Origin: Paractinoplanes polyasparticus
GTDB lineage: Bacteria; Actinomycetota; Actinomycetes; Mycobacteriales; Micromonosporaceae
Assembly (NCBI RefSeq): GCF_019710575.1
Contig: NZ_JAHWFK010000004.1
Coordinates: forward strand, 124,001-188,000
Length of the DNA stretch: 64,000 nucleotides
Direction: 5' to 3'
Positions within the stretch are counted from its first letter, which is position 1. Every line of letters begins with the position of its first letter. The position numbers and the translations under genes were made by a program. Positions 7,650 to 15,639 of this stretch are shown here, piece by piece. The notes under the pieces were generated by a model. That model was not told the origin of the DNA. It saw only the letters and a list, made by a program, of their open reading frames with translations, and did not search any database.

Positions 7650-9131
7650 TCATTGCCGAGCGACGTCCTGCCAGATCAAGTGCGAAGCGCTTTCCGGGTA
7701 CGCGGTGACGGCGCCCGGAACGTCGAAGATCCGGGTCGGGCGGTCCGCGGCGTCGTAGCCGGGCCAACCGGGGTCGCCGTGGGTGGCGAAGGCGGTCCAG
7801 GCCGCCCGCATCTGCTGCGACAGCGCGACGGCCTCGGCGCCGGGATCCTCGCCCAGCAGCGCGGCGGGCTGATTGCCGGTCAGGTTGCCGAACACGAGCG
7901 GCACGTCGAGGCCGTGGCAGGCGCCGAGAACGCCGCCCATGCCGGGGGCGGGCCAGGTCAGCTCGTAGACGTGGGCTCGCCCGCCGCCCGCGATGTGCGC
8001 GTCGGCCAGGCGTACGGAAGGCATGCGGAAGAGCCAGTCGGACTGCACGAGCTCGTACAGCTGCTCGGGACCGGCCGCCGGGTAGGCGTCGCGGTAGCGC
8101 CGGGCGCCGTCGGGCGCGGGCGCGAACAGATCGAGGGCGGTGGCCGCCTCGTCGGCCGTGATCTGACCGAGCCGGCCCGACATGGCGGTAAACAACCGCT
8201 GCTCGTCGCGGGTGTGGCCGGCGATGAGGGCGATGTCCCGCGCGTGCCCCTCGGCCAAGGCCTGCCAGGGAGTGACCGGAAGGACGTCGCCGTCCATGAC
8301 GGGGGCGAACAGAATCGACCGGTACCCGGCCGGGCCCCAGCGCTCGGCCTTCCCGGCGGCACCGGCCATAACAGCGTCGCCCGCGGCAACGAGCATCTCC
8401 GGGTCCGCGTCGGCCAGGTCGGCGACGGTCGGGCGCGAACCGAGCTCGGCCGCGCAGGCGACGCCGATGTCGGCAGCCAGCTCGGGCGAGAAGAACGTGC
8501 CCGGCACGCTCTGCGCGACGGCGCGGCGGAACAGACCGGCCGCGCGAGGCATGGCCAGCAACGCGGCCACGGAACCGCCGCCCGCGGATTCGCCGAAAAC
8601 AGTCACCCGTCCCGGGTCACCGCCGAAGCCCGCGATGTTGTCGCGCACCCATTCCAGGGCCGCGACCTGGTCGAGCAGACCACGGTTGTCGGGTGCCCCC
8701 GCGAAGTGGGCGAAGCCCTCGGCGCCGAGCCGATAGTTGAAGCTGACGAACACGATCCGGCCCTCGCGGGCGAGCCGGCCGCCGTCGAACTCGGGCCAGC
8801 TGGACGCGCCGACCATGTACCCGCCACCGTGAATCCAGACCAGCACGGGAAGCTTGGCCGCCGGATCGGGGGCGGGCGACCAGACGTTGACCGTCAGCCA
8901 GTCGTCGCCGGCCCCACCGGACGTGCCCTGGCCGAGCGCGTCGCTCTGCGGCGCCGACGGCCCGAACGACAGCGCCGGCCGGACGCCGTCCCAGCCTTCC
9001 ACCGGCCTCGGCGCGCCGAACCGCCCAGCACCGACCGGCGGCGCGGCGTACGGAATCCCCCGGAACACCGCGACATCCGACTCCCAGCGCCCGCGGACCG
9101 CCCCCGCTGCCACTCGCACGTCCGCCGTCAT
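7650..9131 (-). CDS. Type-B carboxylesterase/lipase
   Basis: Alpha/beta-hydrolase esterase of 493 aa, the usual carboxylesterase length. Visible are the oxyanion motif HGGGY (101-105), nucleophile S182 in FGESAGG, an acidic residue region after AGHTRDEQ, and the catalytic His in GACHGLDVPLVF near 415. No signal peptide. The ATG at 9131 has GAGGAGG upstream and is preferred over the ATG at 9167. It stands alone between the GntR gene and a plus-strand gene. Confidence 0.93.
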   Translation of the reverse strand: MTADVRVAAGAVRGRWESDVAVFRGIPYAAPPVGAGRFGAPRPVEGWDGVRPALSFGPSAPQSDALGQGTSGGAGDDWLTVNVWSPAPDPAAKLPVLVWIHGGGYMVGASSWPEFDGGRLAREGRIVFVSFNYRLGAEGFAHFAGAPDNRGLLDQVAALEWVRDNIAGFGGDPGRVTVFGESAGGGSVAALLAMPRAAGLFRRAVAQSVPGTFFSPELAADIGVACAAELGSRPTVADLADADPEMLVAAGDAVMAGAAGKAERWGPAGYRSILFAPVMDGDVLPVTPWQALAEGHARDIALIAGHTRDEQRLFTAMSGRLGQITADEAATALDLFAPAPDGARRYRDAYPAAGPEQLYELVQSDWLFRMPSVRLADAHIAGGGRAHVYELTWPAPGMGGVLGACHGLDVPLVFGNLTGNQPAALLGEDPGAEAVALSQQMRAAWTAFATHGDPGWPGYDAADRPTRIFDVPGAVTAYPESASHLIWQDVARQ

Positions 9132-9297
9132 CGCGCCTCCTCGGTGTGCCTGGTGAAGCAGCCGCATCCTGACCCGGATCCACCACCCCCGCCAGCCAAT
9201 TACCGCTCCGGTTGCCGCCGTCGACGCGATGTGCTTCTATCACCGTAGGTACGGCCCCTTCCGGATTCCGGACGCGCCTCGAACGCGACAGGAAGGG

Positions 9298-9861
9298 ATG
9301 ACCATGACCGACGAACAGATCCCCTACAGCGACGTGGTCTCGCCGCGCGGGATTCCGGTCGACCAGCTGGTGTCGGTGCTGCAGAAGGAGATTCGCCGCT
9401 CGAACGTCGACAACGCGGTCCTGGCCGCGTACGAGATGATCTCGACCTCGTCCGAGGTGGCGACCCACCTCTGGCAGCGCCTCGCACTGATCGCCGTCGA
9501 AGACGTGGGGCTCGGCGAACCCATGGCACCGCTTCTCATCGAGTGCCTGCGGCGGAATTTCGACGCCACCCCGGGCGGGGACACGATGATGGCCGTGCAC
9601 GCCGTCCGCTACCTCGCCCTGGCCCGCAAGGACAGGACAAGCTCGGAGCACGCCGACCTGGTGGTCACCAAGGTCGAGCGGGGCGAGCTCGTGGTGAACG
9701 TTCCGGACTACGCGCTGTGCGTGCACACCAGGGCCGGCCGCCGAATGGGGCGCGGCCTGAGCCAGTGGTGGGCGAACGGCGCGCTGGTCAACGACGAAAG
9801 CGGAACGGCCGACCACTCGTACCGCGAGGAGCTGATCGCCCTTCACCGTGAGGGCAGCTGA
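9298..9861 (+). CDS. Stand-alone protein like the C-terminal domain of RarA/MgsA
   Basis: About 187 aa. The stretch VLQKEIRRSNVDNAVLAAYEM...LWQRLALIAVEDVGLGEP resembles the tetramerisation/clamp-loader-like C-terminal region of RarA (MgsA), a replication-associated AAA+ protein. No Walker motifs are present, so it has no ATPase part of its own. AGGAAGGG precedes two possible ATGs (9298 and 9304). Upstream sequence shows no in-frame AAA+ domain, so this is either a genuine small relative or an old remnant. Role unknown; the similarity is by motif recognition only. Confidence 0.65.
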   Translation: MTMTDEQIPYSDVVSPRGIPVDQLVSVLQKEIRRSNVDNAVLAAYEMISTSSEVATHLWQRLALIAVEDVGLGEPMAPLLIECLRRNFDATPGGDTMMAVHAVRYLALARKDRTSSEHADLVVTKVERGELVVNVPDYALCVHTRAGRRMGRGLSQWWANGALVNDESGTADHSYREELIALHREGS

Positions 9862-9933
9862 GGCGCACACGCGAACGCTTCCAGCACCGGCCGGTCGTCT
9901 CGAACGGACTGGTCGCGCCGTTCCGAAGCCGGC

Positions 9934-10650
9934 TCAGCCGGGCGGGGTCGTGCAGACGCACGCCTTGTTGCCGTCCTGATCGGCGATCACCGTGAACGAG
10001 GGCGCCTCGCTGTCGTCGACGATGACGCCGCCGGCGGCTACGGCGGCCGCTATGCGCTGGTCGGCCACCTCGGGCGCCACCCAGACGTCGATGTGGAAGC
10101 GCTGACGCGGGGTCTCGTGCTCGTCGGTGTCCTGGAACCACAGGATCGGCACGCGGCCGGTGGCGTCGCGGACGTCGTCGCCGATCGTGCCGCGCCCGTG
10201 GGCGTCGGTGGTTCCGGTCAGCAGCGCGGCCCAGACCGGCGCGACCGTCGCCGCCTTCGCGGTGTCGAGCGCGAGTTCGATCGTCGTGATCGAGGCCGGA
10301 TCGGCGGCGGCGCCCTGAGCGGCCGCGATGTCGGTGATCCGGCGGGCCAGGTCGACGTCGCGCTGGGTCACCCACTCGACGATGTGCTCATTGCCTTTGT
10401 CGTCCCGGTAGACCGCGTCGTCGCTGATCAGCTTGAGGTCGACGTGACCGTCGCCGATGGTCACCCGCGGGGCGTGGCCGACCGCCTCGCCCGCCTCGGC
10501 CACCGCCGCGACGAACTGCGCGCCGGCTCCGAAGCCGCCGACGGTGTAGCGCGCGTGGAGGCCCTGGCCCAGCTTGCGCCAGTCGGCCAGCTCGGCGTCA
10601 GTTATCTGCTTTCCGGTAAGCATCTCCATGGGCAGCACCGTAGTCCGCAT
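9934..10650 (-). CDS. Pterin-4a-carbinolamine-dehydratase-like / VOC fusion protein
   Basis: 238 aa with two parts. Residues about 10-105 (LTGKQITDAELADWRKL...VTIGDGHVDLKL...) resemble pterin-4a-carbinolamine dehydratase. Residues about 120-235 (PVWAALLTGT...RFHIDVWVAPEVADQRIAAAV...) resemble a glyoxalase-like VOC domain ending ADQDGNKACVCT. It may act on a pterin or another small heterocycle, but no active site can be assigned with certainty. ATGs at 10629 and 10623 are alternative starts; none has a clear ribosome site. Confidence 0.75.
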   Translation of the reverse strand: MRTTVLPMEMLTGKQITDAELADWRKLGQGLHARYTVGGFGAGAQFVAAVAEAGEAVGHAPRVTIGDGHVDLKLISDDAVYRDDKGNEHIVEWVTQRDVDLARRITDIAAAQGAAADPASITTIELALDTAKAATVAPVWAALLTGTTDAHGRGTIGDDVRDATGRVPILWFQDTDEHETPRQRFHIDVWVAPEVADQRIAAAVAAGGVIVDDSEAPSFTVIADQDGNKACVCTTPPG

Positions 10651-10712
10651 TCCGGACGATCAGCTTCCGGGTTTCGCGGCGGCAACGACATCATCGTTAT
10701 GCGCTTCGGCCT

Positions 10713-11231
10713 CTACGGACTGGACCGCCGAAACCGGCGGACGAAGCTCGCGACCTCATCCAGCACGGCGTCCGAGTTCAGCTCGTTGAACAGTTCGTGG
10801 CGGGCCTCGGGATAGGTTCGCTCAACGTAGTCCGGGCCGCGCAGGTGTTCGATGCCGGCGCGGGAGCCGTCGATCGGGACGAGCGGGTCGGCCTCGCCAT
10901 GGATCCACAGCAGCGGCAACGCGCCCAGCGACGGGCCGTTCGCGATGGTGTCGAGGCCGCGCTCGATCGCCTGCAGGGTGGGGCGTTTGAACGGGCCGTG
11001 CCAGACGAGGGGGTCGGCGGCGTACAGCTCGCCCACCGACGGGTCGCGGGACAGCGTGGTGATGTCGAGCGGCACGTCCGGGATCTCGTCGAGGGCCAGC
11101 AGCTGAGCCGCGCCCGCCCAGCGGCCGACCAGGGGGCTCGACAGCACCAGGGCGGCCAGGGAATCGCCGTACCGCTGGGCGTAACGGGCAGCGATGAGGC
11201 CGCCCATCGATTCCGCCATACCAGCCATCAT
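10713..11231 (-). pseudogene. 5'-truncated lysophospholipase/monoacylglycerol lipase-like gene
   Basis: The visible 172 codons match the second half of a serine alpha/beta hydrolase: the nucleophile elbow ESMGGLIAARYAQRYGD, then the acid in HGEADPLVPI and the histidine in ARHELFNEL. The first 100 or so residues of the family, with the oxyanion HG motif, are missing; codons upstream of the elbow read as unrelated sequence. The gene is thus cut immediately before the nucleophile. A short product from ATG 11231 could be made but would lack half the fold. Confidence 0.7.
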
Positions 11232-11348
11232 GCAGTCTCGGATGTCCCTGGGCGCGCGCTCAGAGTTCTGGGTCTTGATTGAGTGCGGATCGGGTACAGC
11301 CTGGCGAGGCCCGTCGACCGGCACCCGGACCGCTGCGAGGAGAGAGTC

Positions 11349-11660
11349 TTGCCTTGGCTGGAATTGAGTCGAGCCATGGACATCGGTGGTGTCGCTCGCC
11401 GCATGACGTTCACGGTTGACGGGCAGACGGTGGCACGACTCAGGCGTGGTGCGACGGCCCGCATCGAGGTTCCCGGCGGCTCCCACGTCGTGCGAGCCCG
11501 CATGGATTGGCTGCGCAGCGTGCCCCTGGAAGTCCGGGTGGACGAGGCAGCGCCGGTGTCCGTGACGGCCGCCCTGACCGAACACTCGACGACTTTCACC
11601 GGCACCTTCCTCCGCCCGGACACCGCCTTGGACATCCGGGCGTCACCGGCGCGAGCGTGA
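11349..11660 (+). CDS. Small conserved protein with beta-rich ligand-like fold
   Basis: 103 aa. The pattern TFTVDGQTVARLRRGATARIEVPGG, then VRARMDW and LEVRVDE, is a repeated strand-turn layout seen in small actinobacterial proteins that carry a PEGA/DUF2846-like domain. TTG at 11349 is chosen as start because GAGGAG lies six bases upstream; ATG at 11376 is the alternative. No signal peptide, no membrane segment. Monocistronic, convergent with the next gene. Function unknown. Confidence 0.65.
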   Translation: MPWLELSRAMDIGGVARRMTFTVDGQTVARLRRGATARIEVPGGSHVVRARMDWLRSVPLEVRVDEAAPVSVTAALTEHSTTFTGTFLRPDTALDIRASPARA

Positions 11661-11687
11661 CCAACGGCATCCGTTCGTCTGACGCCC

Positions 11688-12227
11688 TCAGTCCGACTGC
11701 ACCACCGTGAAGGGCGGCCGCACACCCTCGGTCAGCTCGGCTGCGGCCTCCAGTGCCATCACCGCACGTTGGCGGCTGGTGACGGGTGACCTGGCCGTGG
11801 AGTGCAGCGACCCCAGGGCGACCAGGTAGCCGGACCCCACCGCGGCATAACCCGAGATCGTGTGCCCGATCTGATAGTCGTCGCCGACAACGTAGAGGCG
11901 ACCATGAATGCCGACGAGAAACTGACCGCCCTGTTCCTGGCCGTCCTCGGTCCTGGCGTAACCGCCCGTGGAGAGGCAGCCGCGGACGGCGTCGATGAAC
12001 GTGGTGGCCATGAACCGGTCGACGTCCCAGGTGTCGGGCTCGCCGACGTCCAGGGAGTAGCGCAGCAGCTGGCCCATCCGATAACTGGTCGTGAAGCCCA
12101 TCAGGTAGGGCCCCACCTGAAACACCTTGGAATCCGACCGCACCGCGACATGCCACCCGTCGCTTCCCGCCGAGTCCCCGCCGACGGTGACGGTTCGCCC
12201 GTCCGTGATCCCGACGATGCACGTCAT
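11688..12227 (-). CDS. Orphan proteasome/HslV-like Ntn-hydrolase
   Basis: 179 aa starting MTCIVGITDG. After removal of Met the N-terminal residue would be Thr1, with Asp17 in VGGDSAG and Lys33 in RSDSKVF, exactly the catalytic spacing of T1 proteasome/HslV peptidases. GFTTSYRMGQLLRY and GYAAVGSGYLVALGSL also match the core beta-sandwich. No HslU-like ATPase is nearby. The start has GGAGAG six bases upstream. Similar stand-alone proteins occur in phages and actinobacteria; substrate and partner are unknown. It is divergent from a GNAT gene with a 75-bp shared promoter region. Confidence 0.85.
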   Translation of the reverse strand: MTCIVGITDGRTVTVGGDSAGSDGWHVAVRSDSKVFQVGPYLMGFTTSYRMGQLLRYSLDVGEPDTWDVDRFMATTFIDAVRGCLSTGGYARTEDGQEQGGQFLVGIHGRLYVVGDDYQIGHTISGYAAVGSGYLVALGSLHSTARSPVTSRQRAVMALEAAAELTEGVRPPFTVVQSD

Positions 12228-12290
12228 GAAGCCACTCTCCATGCCCGGCGCGCCCGTGCCAACCGGAGGGTCGCTTGGGTGCGCTCGTTC

Positions 12291-12296
12291 TACCCT
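12291..12296 (+). promoter_or_regulatory. -10 element TACCCT for a leaderless GNAT transcript
   Basis: TACCCT fits the actinobacterial TANNNT -10 consensus and ends six bases before the GTG at 12303, so transcription would start at the start codon. No ribosome site is visible. Confidence 0.45.
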
Positions 12297-12302
12297 CGTC
12301 GA

Positions 12303-12734
12303 GTGAGTGACGAACACCTGACCTTGCGGGTTGCCGAGGCTACGGAACTGGTGGCGGTTCTGGAGTTCTGGCAGCAAGCGGCCGAGAACGGCAACCGGCC
12401 GGTGGATACGGGGGCGGCGGTCGAGGCGTTGGTACGGCGGGATCCGGAGGCGCTGATTCTCGCGGTGGACGACGGTGAGATCGTCGGGACCGTCATCGCC
12501 GGCTGGGACGGCTGGCGTTGTCATCTGTACCGGCTGGCGGTCGCGCCCCATCGTCGCCGCGCCGGCATCGGGGGGCGGCTCATCGCCGCGGCTGAGGAAC
12601 GCTTTCGGAGGCTGGGCGCGACGCGTGTGGACGCGATGGTGCTCGACGCGAACGACGGCGCGCACGGAGCCTGGGCAGCGCACGGCTATCGGCGGCAGGA
12701 CGAGTGGTCGCGGTGGGTGAAGCCGCTCAAGTGA
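12303..12734 (+). CDS. GNAT family N-acetyltransferase
   Basis: 143 aa. Acetyl-CoA-dependent acyltransferase; the A motif is HLYRLAVAPHRRRAGIGGRLIAAAEERF (R-R-x-G-I-G type pyrophosphate loop) and the C-terminal AHGYRRQDEWSRWVK is typical. GTG at 12303 is chosen because of the -10 box six bases upstream. It overlaps the convergent SRPBCC gene by 8 bp. Target unknown. Confidence 0.9.
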   Translation: MSDEHLTLRVAEATELVAVLEFWQQAAENGNRPVDTGAAVEALVRRDPEALILAVDDGEIVGTVIAGWDGWRCHLYRLAVAPHRRRAGIGGRLIAAAEERFRRLGATRVDAMVLDANDGAHGAWAAHGYRRQDEWSRWVKPLK

Positions 12735-13143
12735 GGCCGGGACCGCTGGTTTCCAGCACCTGCCTCATCTCCAGGATCCCGCGTTCGACACGTGCTCGGA
12801 CCGGCTCGGCCAGGGCGTGCGGAAGCACATCGGTCAGCCAGACGATCCGGCTCCGGTCGCCGTGGTCGAAGACCTGGAACGAGGCGTGGTGGTACGTCAA
12901 CGGCATCCGGTGGCCGCTGGTCACCGTGTAGGCCAGTCTGCGCAGACCGTGGTCGACGGCCAGGATCAGTTCCCGCACCTCGGTGCCGTCGGGCATGGTC
13001 AGGATGCGGACGTCGCCCTCGATCCGGGCCTCGGCAACCCGGCCGGGAAGGAGTCGGCGGTGCACCGCCCCGACGTCAGCGATCGCCTCCCAGACGCGTG
13101 GCGCGGGCAGATCGACGATCACTTCGACACCAACTGTTGCCAT
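12727..13143 (-). CDS. SRPBCC family protein
   Basis: 138 aa START/Bet v1-like fold. It begins VGVEVIVDLPAPRVWEAIADVGAVHRRL, the classic opening of polyketide-cyclase/SRPBCC proteins, followed by alternating strands (RILTMPDGTEVRELILAVD, LAYTVTSG, SFQVFDHGDRSRIVW) and a C-terminal helix. It probably binds a hydrophobic ligand. Divergent from the DUF402 gene with only 32 bp between starts. Confidence 0.88.
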   Translation of the reverse strand: MATVGVEVIVDLPAPRVWEAIADVGAVHRRLLPGRVAEARIEGDVRILTMPDGTEVRELILAVDHGLRRLAYTVTSGHRMPLTYHHASFQVFDHGDRSRIVWLTDVLPHALAEPVRARVERGILEMRQVLETSGPGLT

Positions 13144-13163
13144 CGCTCGCTCTCTTCGCCGAA

Positions 13164-13169
13164 TAGTGT
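13164..13169 (+). promoter_or_regulatory. -10 element TAGTGT for a leaderless DUF402 transcript
   Basis: TAGTGT lies six bases before the GTG at 13176, in the short divergent gap. No ribosome site is visible, which supports leaderless translation. Confidence 0.45.
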
Positions 13170-13175
13170 GTCGCC

Positions 13176-13703
13176 GTGGACGTCGAAGTTGTCTTCACCA
13201 AGTACGGCGGTCAGTTGCACCGGCGTTCCACGATGCGCCGGCTCGGAGTGGACGAGTACGGCACGTGGCTCGGCGCGTCCGCCGGCACGACTGTGCACTC
13301 CGGTATTCCGGGGCGGAGTTTCGTCAACGAGCATGTCACTGTGCGGCTCGTGCCGGTCAGCCGATGGTGGACGGCGATCTTCTTCGCCGAGCCCAACACC
13401 TGGGACGTCTACTGTGACATCACCACCCCGGCGGAATGGCTCGGTCCGGGCTCGGTCACCCTGGTCGACCTGGATCTCGACCTGCTGCGCAATCGCGACA
13501 CCGGGCACGTCGATCTGCTGGACGAGGACGAGTTCGCGGCCAACACCCTGACCTACGACTACCCGGCCGATGTGGTGAACCGGGCCCGGAGCACGGCTGA
13601 TCGCCTCGCTGTCGACGTTGCCGGCAACGCCGAGCCCTTCGGAAGCGCTTGTCTCCGCTGGCTCGACGTTGCCGGCACGTCCGTCAGGCCCGGACCACAG
13701 TGA
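13176..13703 (+). CDS. DUF402 domain protein
   Basis: 175 aa. It has the DUF402 pattern VNEHVTVRLVPVSRWWTAIFFAEPNTWDVYCDITTP, LVDLDLDLLRNRDTG and VDLLDEDEF. Related proteins act as nucleotide phosphatases (Ntdp) or RNA-binding FAU-1-like proteins, with acidic metal-binding residues in DLDLD and DEDE; which applies here is not known. The last 20 bp overlap the convergent gene at 13684. Confidence 0.85.
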   Translation: MDVEVVFTKYGGQLHRRSTMRRLGVDEYGTWLGASAGTTVHSGIPGRSFVNEHVTVRLVPVSRWWTAIFFAEPNTWDVYCDITTPAEWLGPGSVTLVDLDLDLLRNRDTGHVDLLDEDEFAANTLTYDYPADVVNRARSTADRLAVDVAGNAEPFGSACLRWLDVAGTSVRPGPQ

Positions 13704-15639
13704 ATCCGCCGGGCAGCACCAACGCGCGGGAACCTGAGGCGCGGGAACGGCGAACCCCGGCGGCGTCGTACGTCTCGATGGTCGCCGGGCCGTCGACGGG
13801 CACCGTCTGAGGTGTGCGGGCGGCGCTGCGCAGCAACGTCGTCGTGTGGCCGCGGCCGCCGATGACGTAACGCGAAACCAGCGGTTCGAGGATGACTGCG
13901 TCCACCACCGCTTCGCCGCCGGTGGCGGTCGCGACCAGGTCGGTCCGGCCGGGCGGCAACTCGCCGGTCAGGGTGATCGGCAGCAACGCCCCGGGCGCCG
14001 GTGAGTTGCCCTGCGGGCCGATCTGCCCGTGTCGCACGCTGCCCAGCGACCGGCCCGAAGACGTCCAGCGGGTGACCGCCGCACTGCCGGGTTGCAGGTT
14101 GACCACCGGCAGCACCAGTTGGGGTTGGGTGGCCGGCGGCACCGTGAAGCGGGCGGTGGCCCCGGCCGGCATCCGGACGTACTTGTCGCCGCTGTACTGG
14201 GATTCCCCCGTCCAGGGCGACGGCGGTGTGACCACGGCAGCGCCGCCGGCCAGCACCGTCGATTCGGCCTCCACAGTGGTCGAACCGACTCGTGCGACGA
14301 TGCGGCCCTGGCGCGCCAGGTCGAGCACGTCCGGGTGGGCGTCCAGGGCCAGCATGCTGAGCAGGCCGTGGATGGTCGATTCGGCGCCGGCGTTGCGGTT
14401 GACCGTGCCGTCGGCCGCGATGCCGTCGACCGTGCGCCCGGTGGCCGGATCGTAGGCGGGCACGCCCGCGGCGTTGGCTCCGAAGTACCAGGCGGCCACG
14501 ATGCCGGCCACCTGCCGGAAGCCCGCACGGCCGGTCGACGACGCCACCGCGAGCAGCGACTGGATGCGCGAGTCGACCCCGTACGCGATCTGGTTCCTGT
14601 CGATCCGGGCGGGCAGGCGGCCGTTGTCGGGGCCACCCGAGGTGAGCAGCCATGGCGTGAATACGGCCGCATCGGTGACCGCGGGGCGTACGAAGCTGTC
14701 GTCCCCCAGCACCTGGCCGGCACGAGCCAGGGCGGCCGGCATCTGTGAAGCCCAGGCGTGCCAGTCGGATCGGGACAGCGCCCACGGCAGCACCGCGCCG
14801 AACGGCCACCGACGGAACGAGCCGTCCGACATCGCCGCGATGCCCTCGGACAGCTGCCGCAACACGCGCCGAGCGGACGAGGGGCCGCCGGCCGACACGT
14901 AGGCGGCCAGGCCGAGCGCCGCCTCGGCGCTGGCGTCGGCGCCGTCGACGACCAGCCAGGCCGGGACTCGTTCGCCGTCGATGATCTGCCACTGGCCGTA
15001 CCGGGAAAGGTCCAGCGCCCCGATCGCCAGGTCGAGCCGCTCCTCGAGGAACGCCGCGAACGCTCGGTCGGCGGAACGGAAGGCCGCGTACCCCTCCCCC
15101 AGCGCCCAGATCGCCCGGGCCAACCAGTACGACGGCCCGCTGTCGGACGGGTCGGGCAGCTCGACCGGCTCCGGGCTCGCGTTGAACGTGCCGTCCGGTT
15201 GCATCCACAGCACGAAGTAGCCCGAGGACAACGTCTGGAAGTAGGTCAGGCCGCGCAGCAACTCGTAGGCCGCCGCGCGACTGGACGCGGAACCGGTCTG
15301 CTTCCAGTGCCGGATGTAGACGACCGCCGCGCGCGCGATGTCGTCCGAGTTGAAGGCGCCCTGCCCGTAGGTGTCGGTGGCCGCGTCGTACGGCCCGCCA
15401 CCGATCCGGCGATAGGCGCCGTCCGCGTTCGGCTCGGCATAGGTCCACAGCACACCGATGGGCGAGGCCGGCCGGTACGTGGTGTGGCTCGCCTGCGCGG
15501 GCGGCGCCACCGAATCGCGCAGGAAGTCGAGGTGCGCCGTGTTCGTGAGGCGCGTGGACGAGGCCGAACTAGGTGTCGAGCTCAGCAGGGGCGCTGTCAG
15601 GGCTAACCCGCTGCCCAGCAACACGGAACGGCGTTTCAT
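13684..15639 (-). CDS. Tat-exported helical-toroid protein, probable glycan-acting enzyme
   Basis: 651 aa. The N-terminus MKRRSVLLGSGLALTAPLLSS is a Tat signal. Residues about 45-420 form repeated helix pairs (AELLRGLTYFQ, YWLARAIWALGEGYAAF, AEAALGLAAYV) as in (alpha/alpha)6 toroids of glycoside hydrolases and lyases; the rest is beta-rich like a carbohydrate-binding region. It is the last gene of the LacI-controlled sugar operon, so it likely trims an extracellular glycan before import. Its ATG has AAGGAG upstream and lies inside the last 71 bp of the GH130 gene in another frame. No catalytic residues could be assigned. Confidence 0.75.
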   Translation of the reverse strand: MKRRSVLLGSGLALTAPLLSSTPSSASSTRLTNTAHLDFLRDSVAPPAQASHTTYRPASPIGVLWTYAEPNADGAYRRIGGGPYDAATDTYGQGAFNSDDIARAAVVYIRHWKQTGSASSRAAAYELLRGLTYFQTLSSGYFVLWMQPDGTFNASPEPVELPDPSDSGPSYWLARAIWALGEGYAAFRSADRAFAAFLEERLDLAIGALDLSRYGQWQIIDGERVPAWLVVDGADASAEAALGLAAYVSAGGPSSARRVLRQLSEGIAAMSDGSFRRWPFGAVLPWALSRSDWHAWASQMPAALARAGQVLGDDSFVRPAVTDAAVFTPWLLTSGGPDNGRLPARIDRNQIAYGVDSRIQSLLAVASSTGRAGFRQVAGIVAAWYFGANAAGVPAYDPATGRTVDGIAADGTVNRNAGAESTIHGLLSMLALDAHPDVLDLARQGRIVARVGSTTVEAESTVLAGGAAVVTPPSPWTGESQYSGDKYVRMPAGATARFTVPPATQPQLVLPVVNLQPGSAAVTRWTSSGRSLGSVRHGQIGPQGNSPAPGALLPITLTGELPPGRTDLVATATGGEAVVDAVILEPLVSRYVIGGRGHTTTLLRSAARTPQTVPVDGPATIETYDAAGVRRSRASGSRALVLPGGFTVVRA

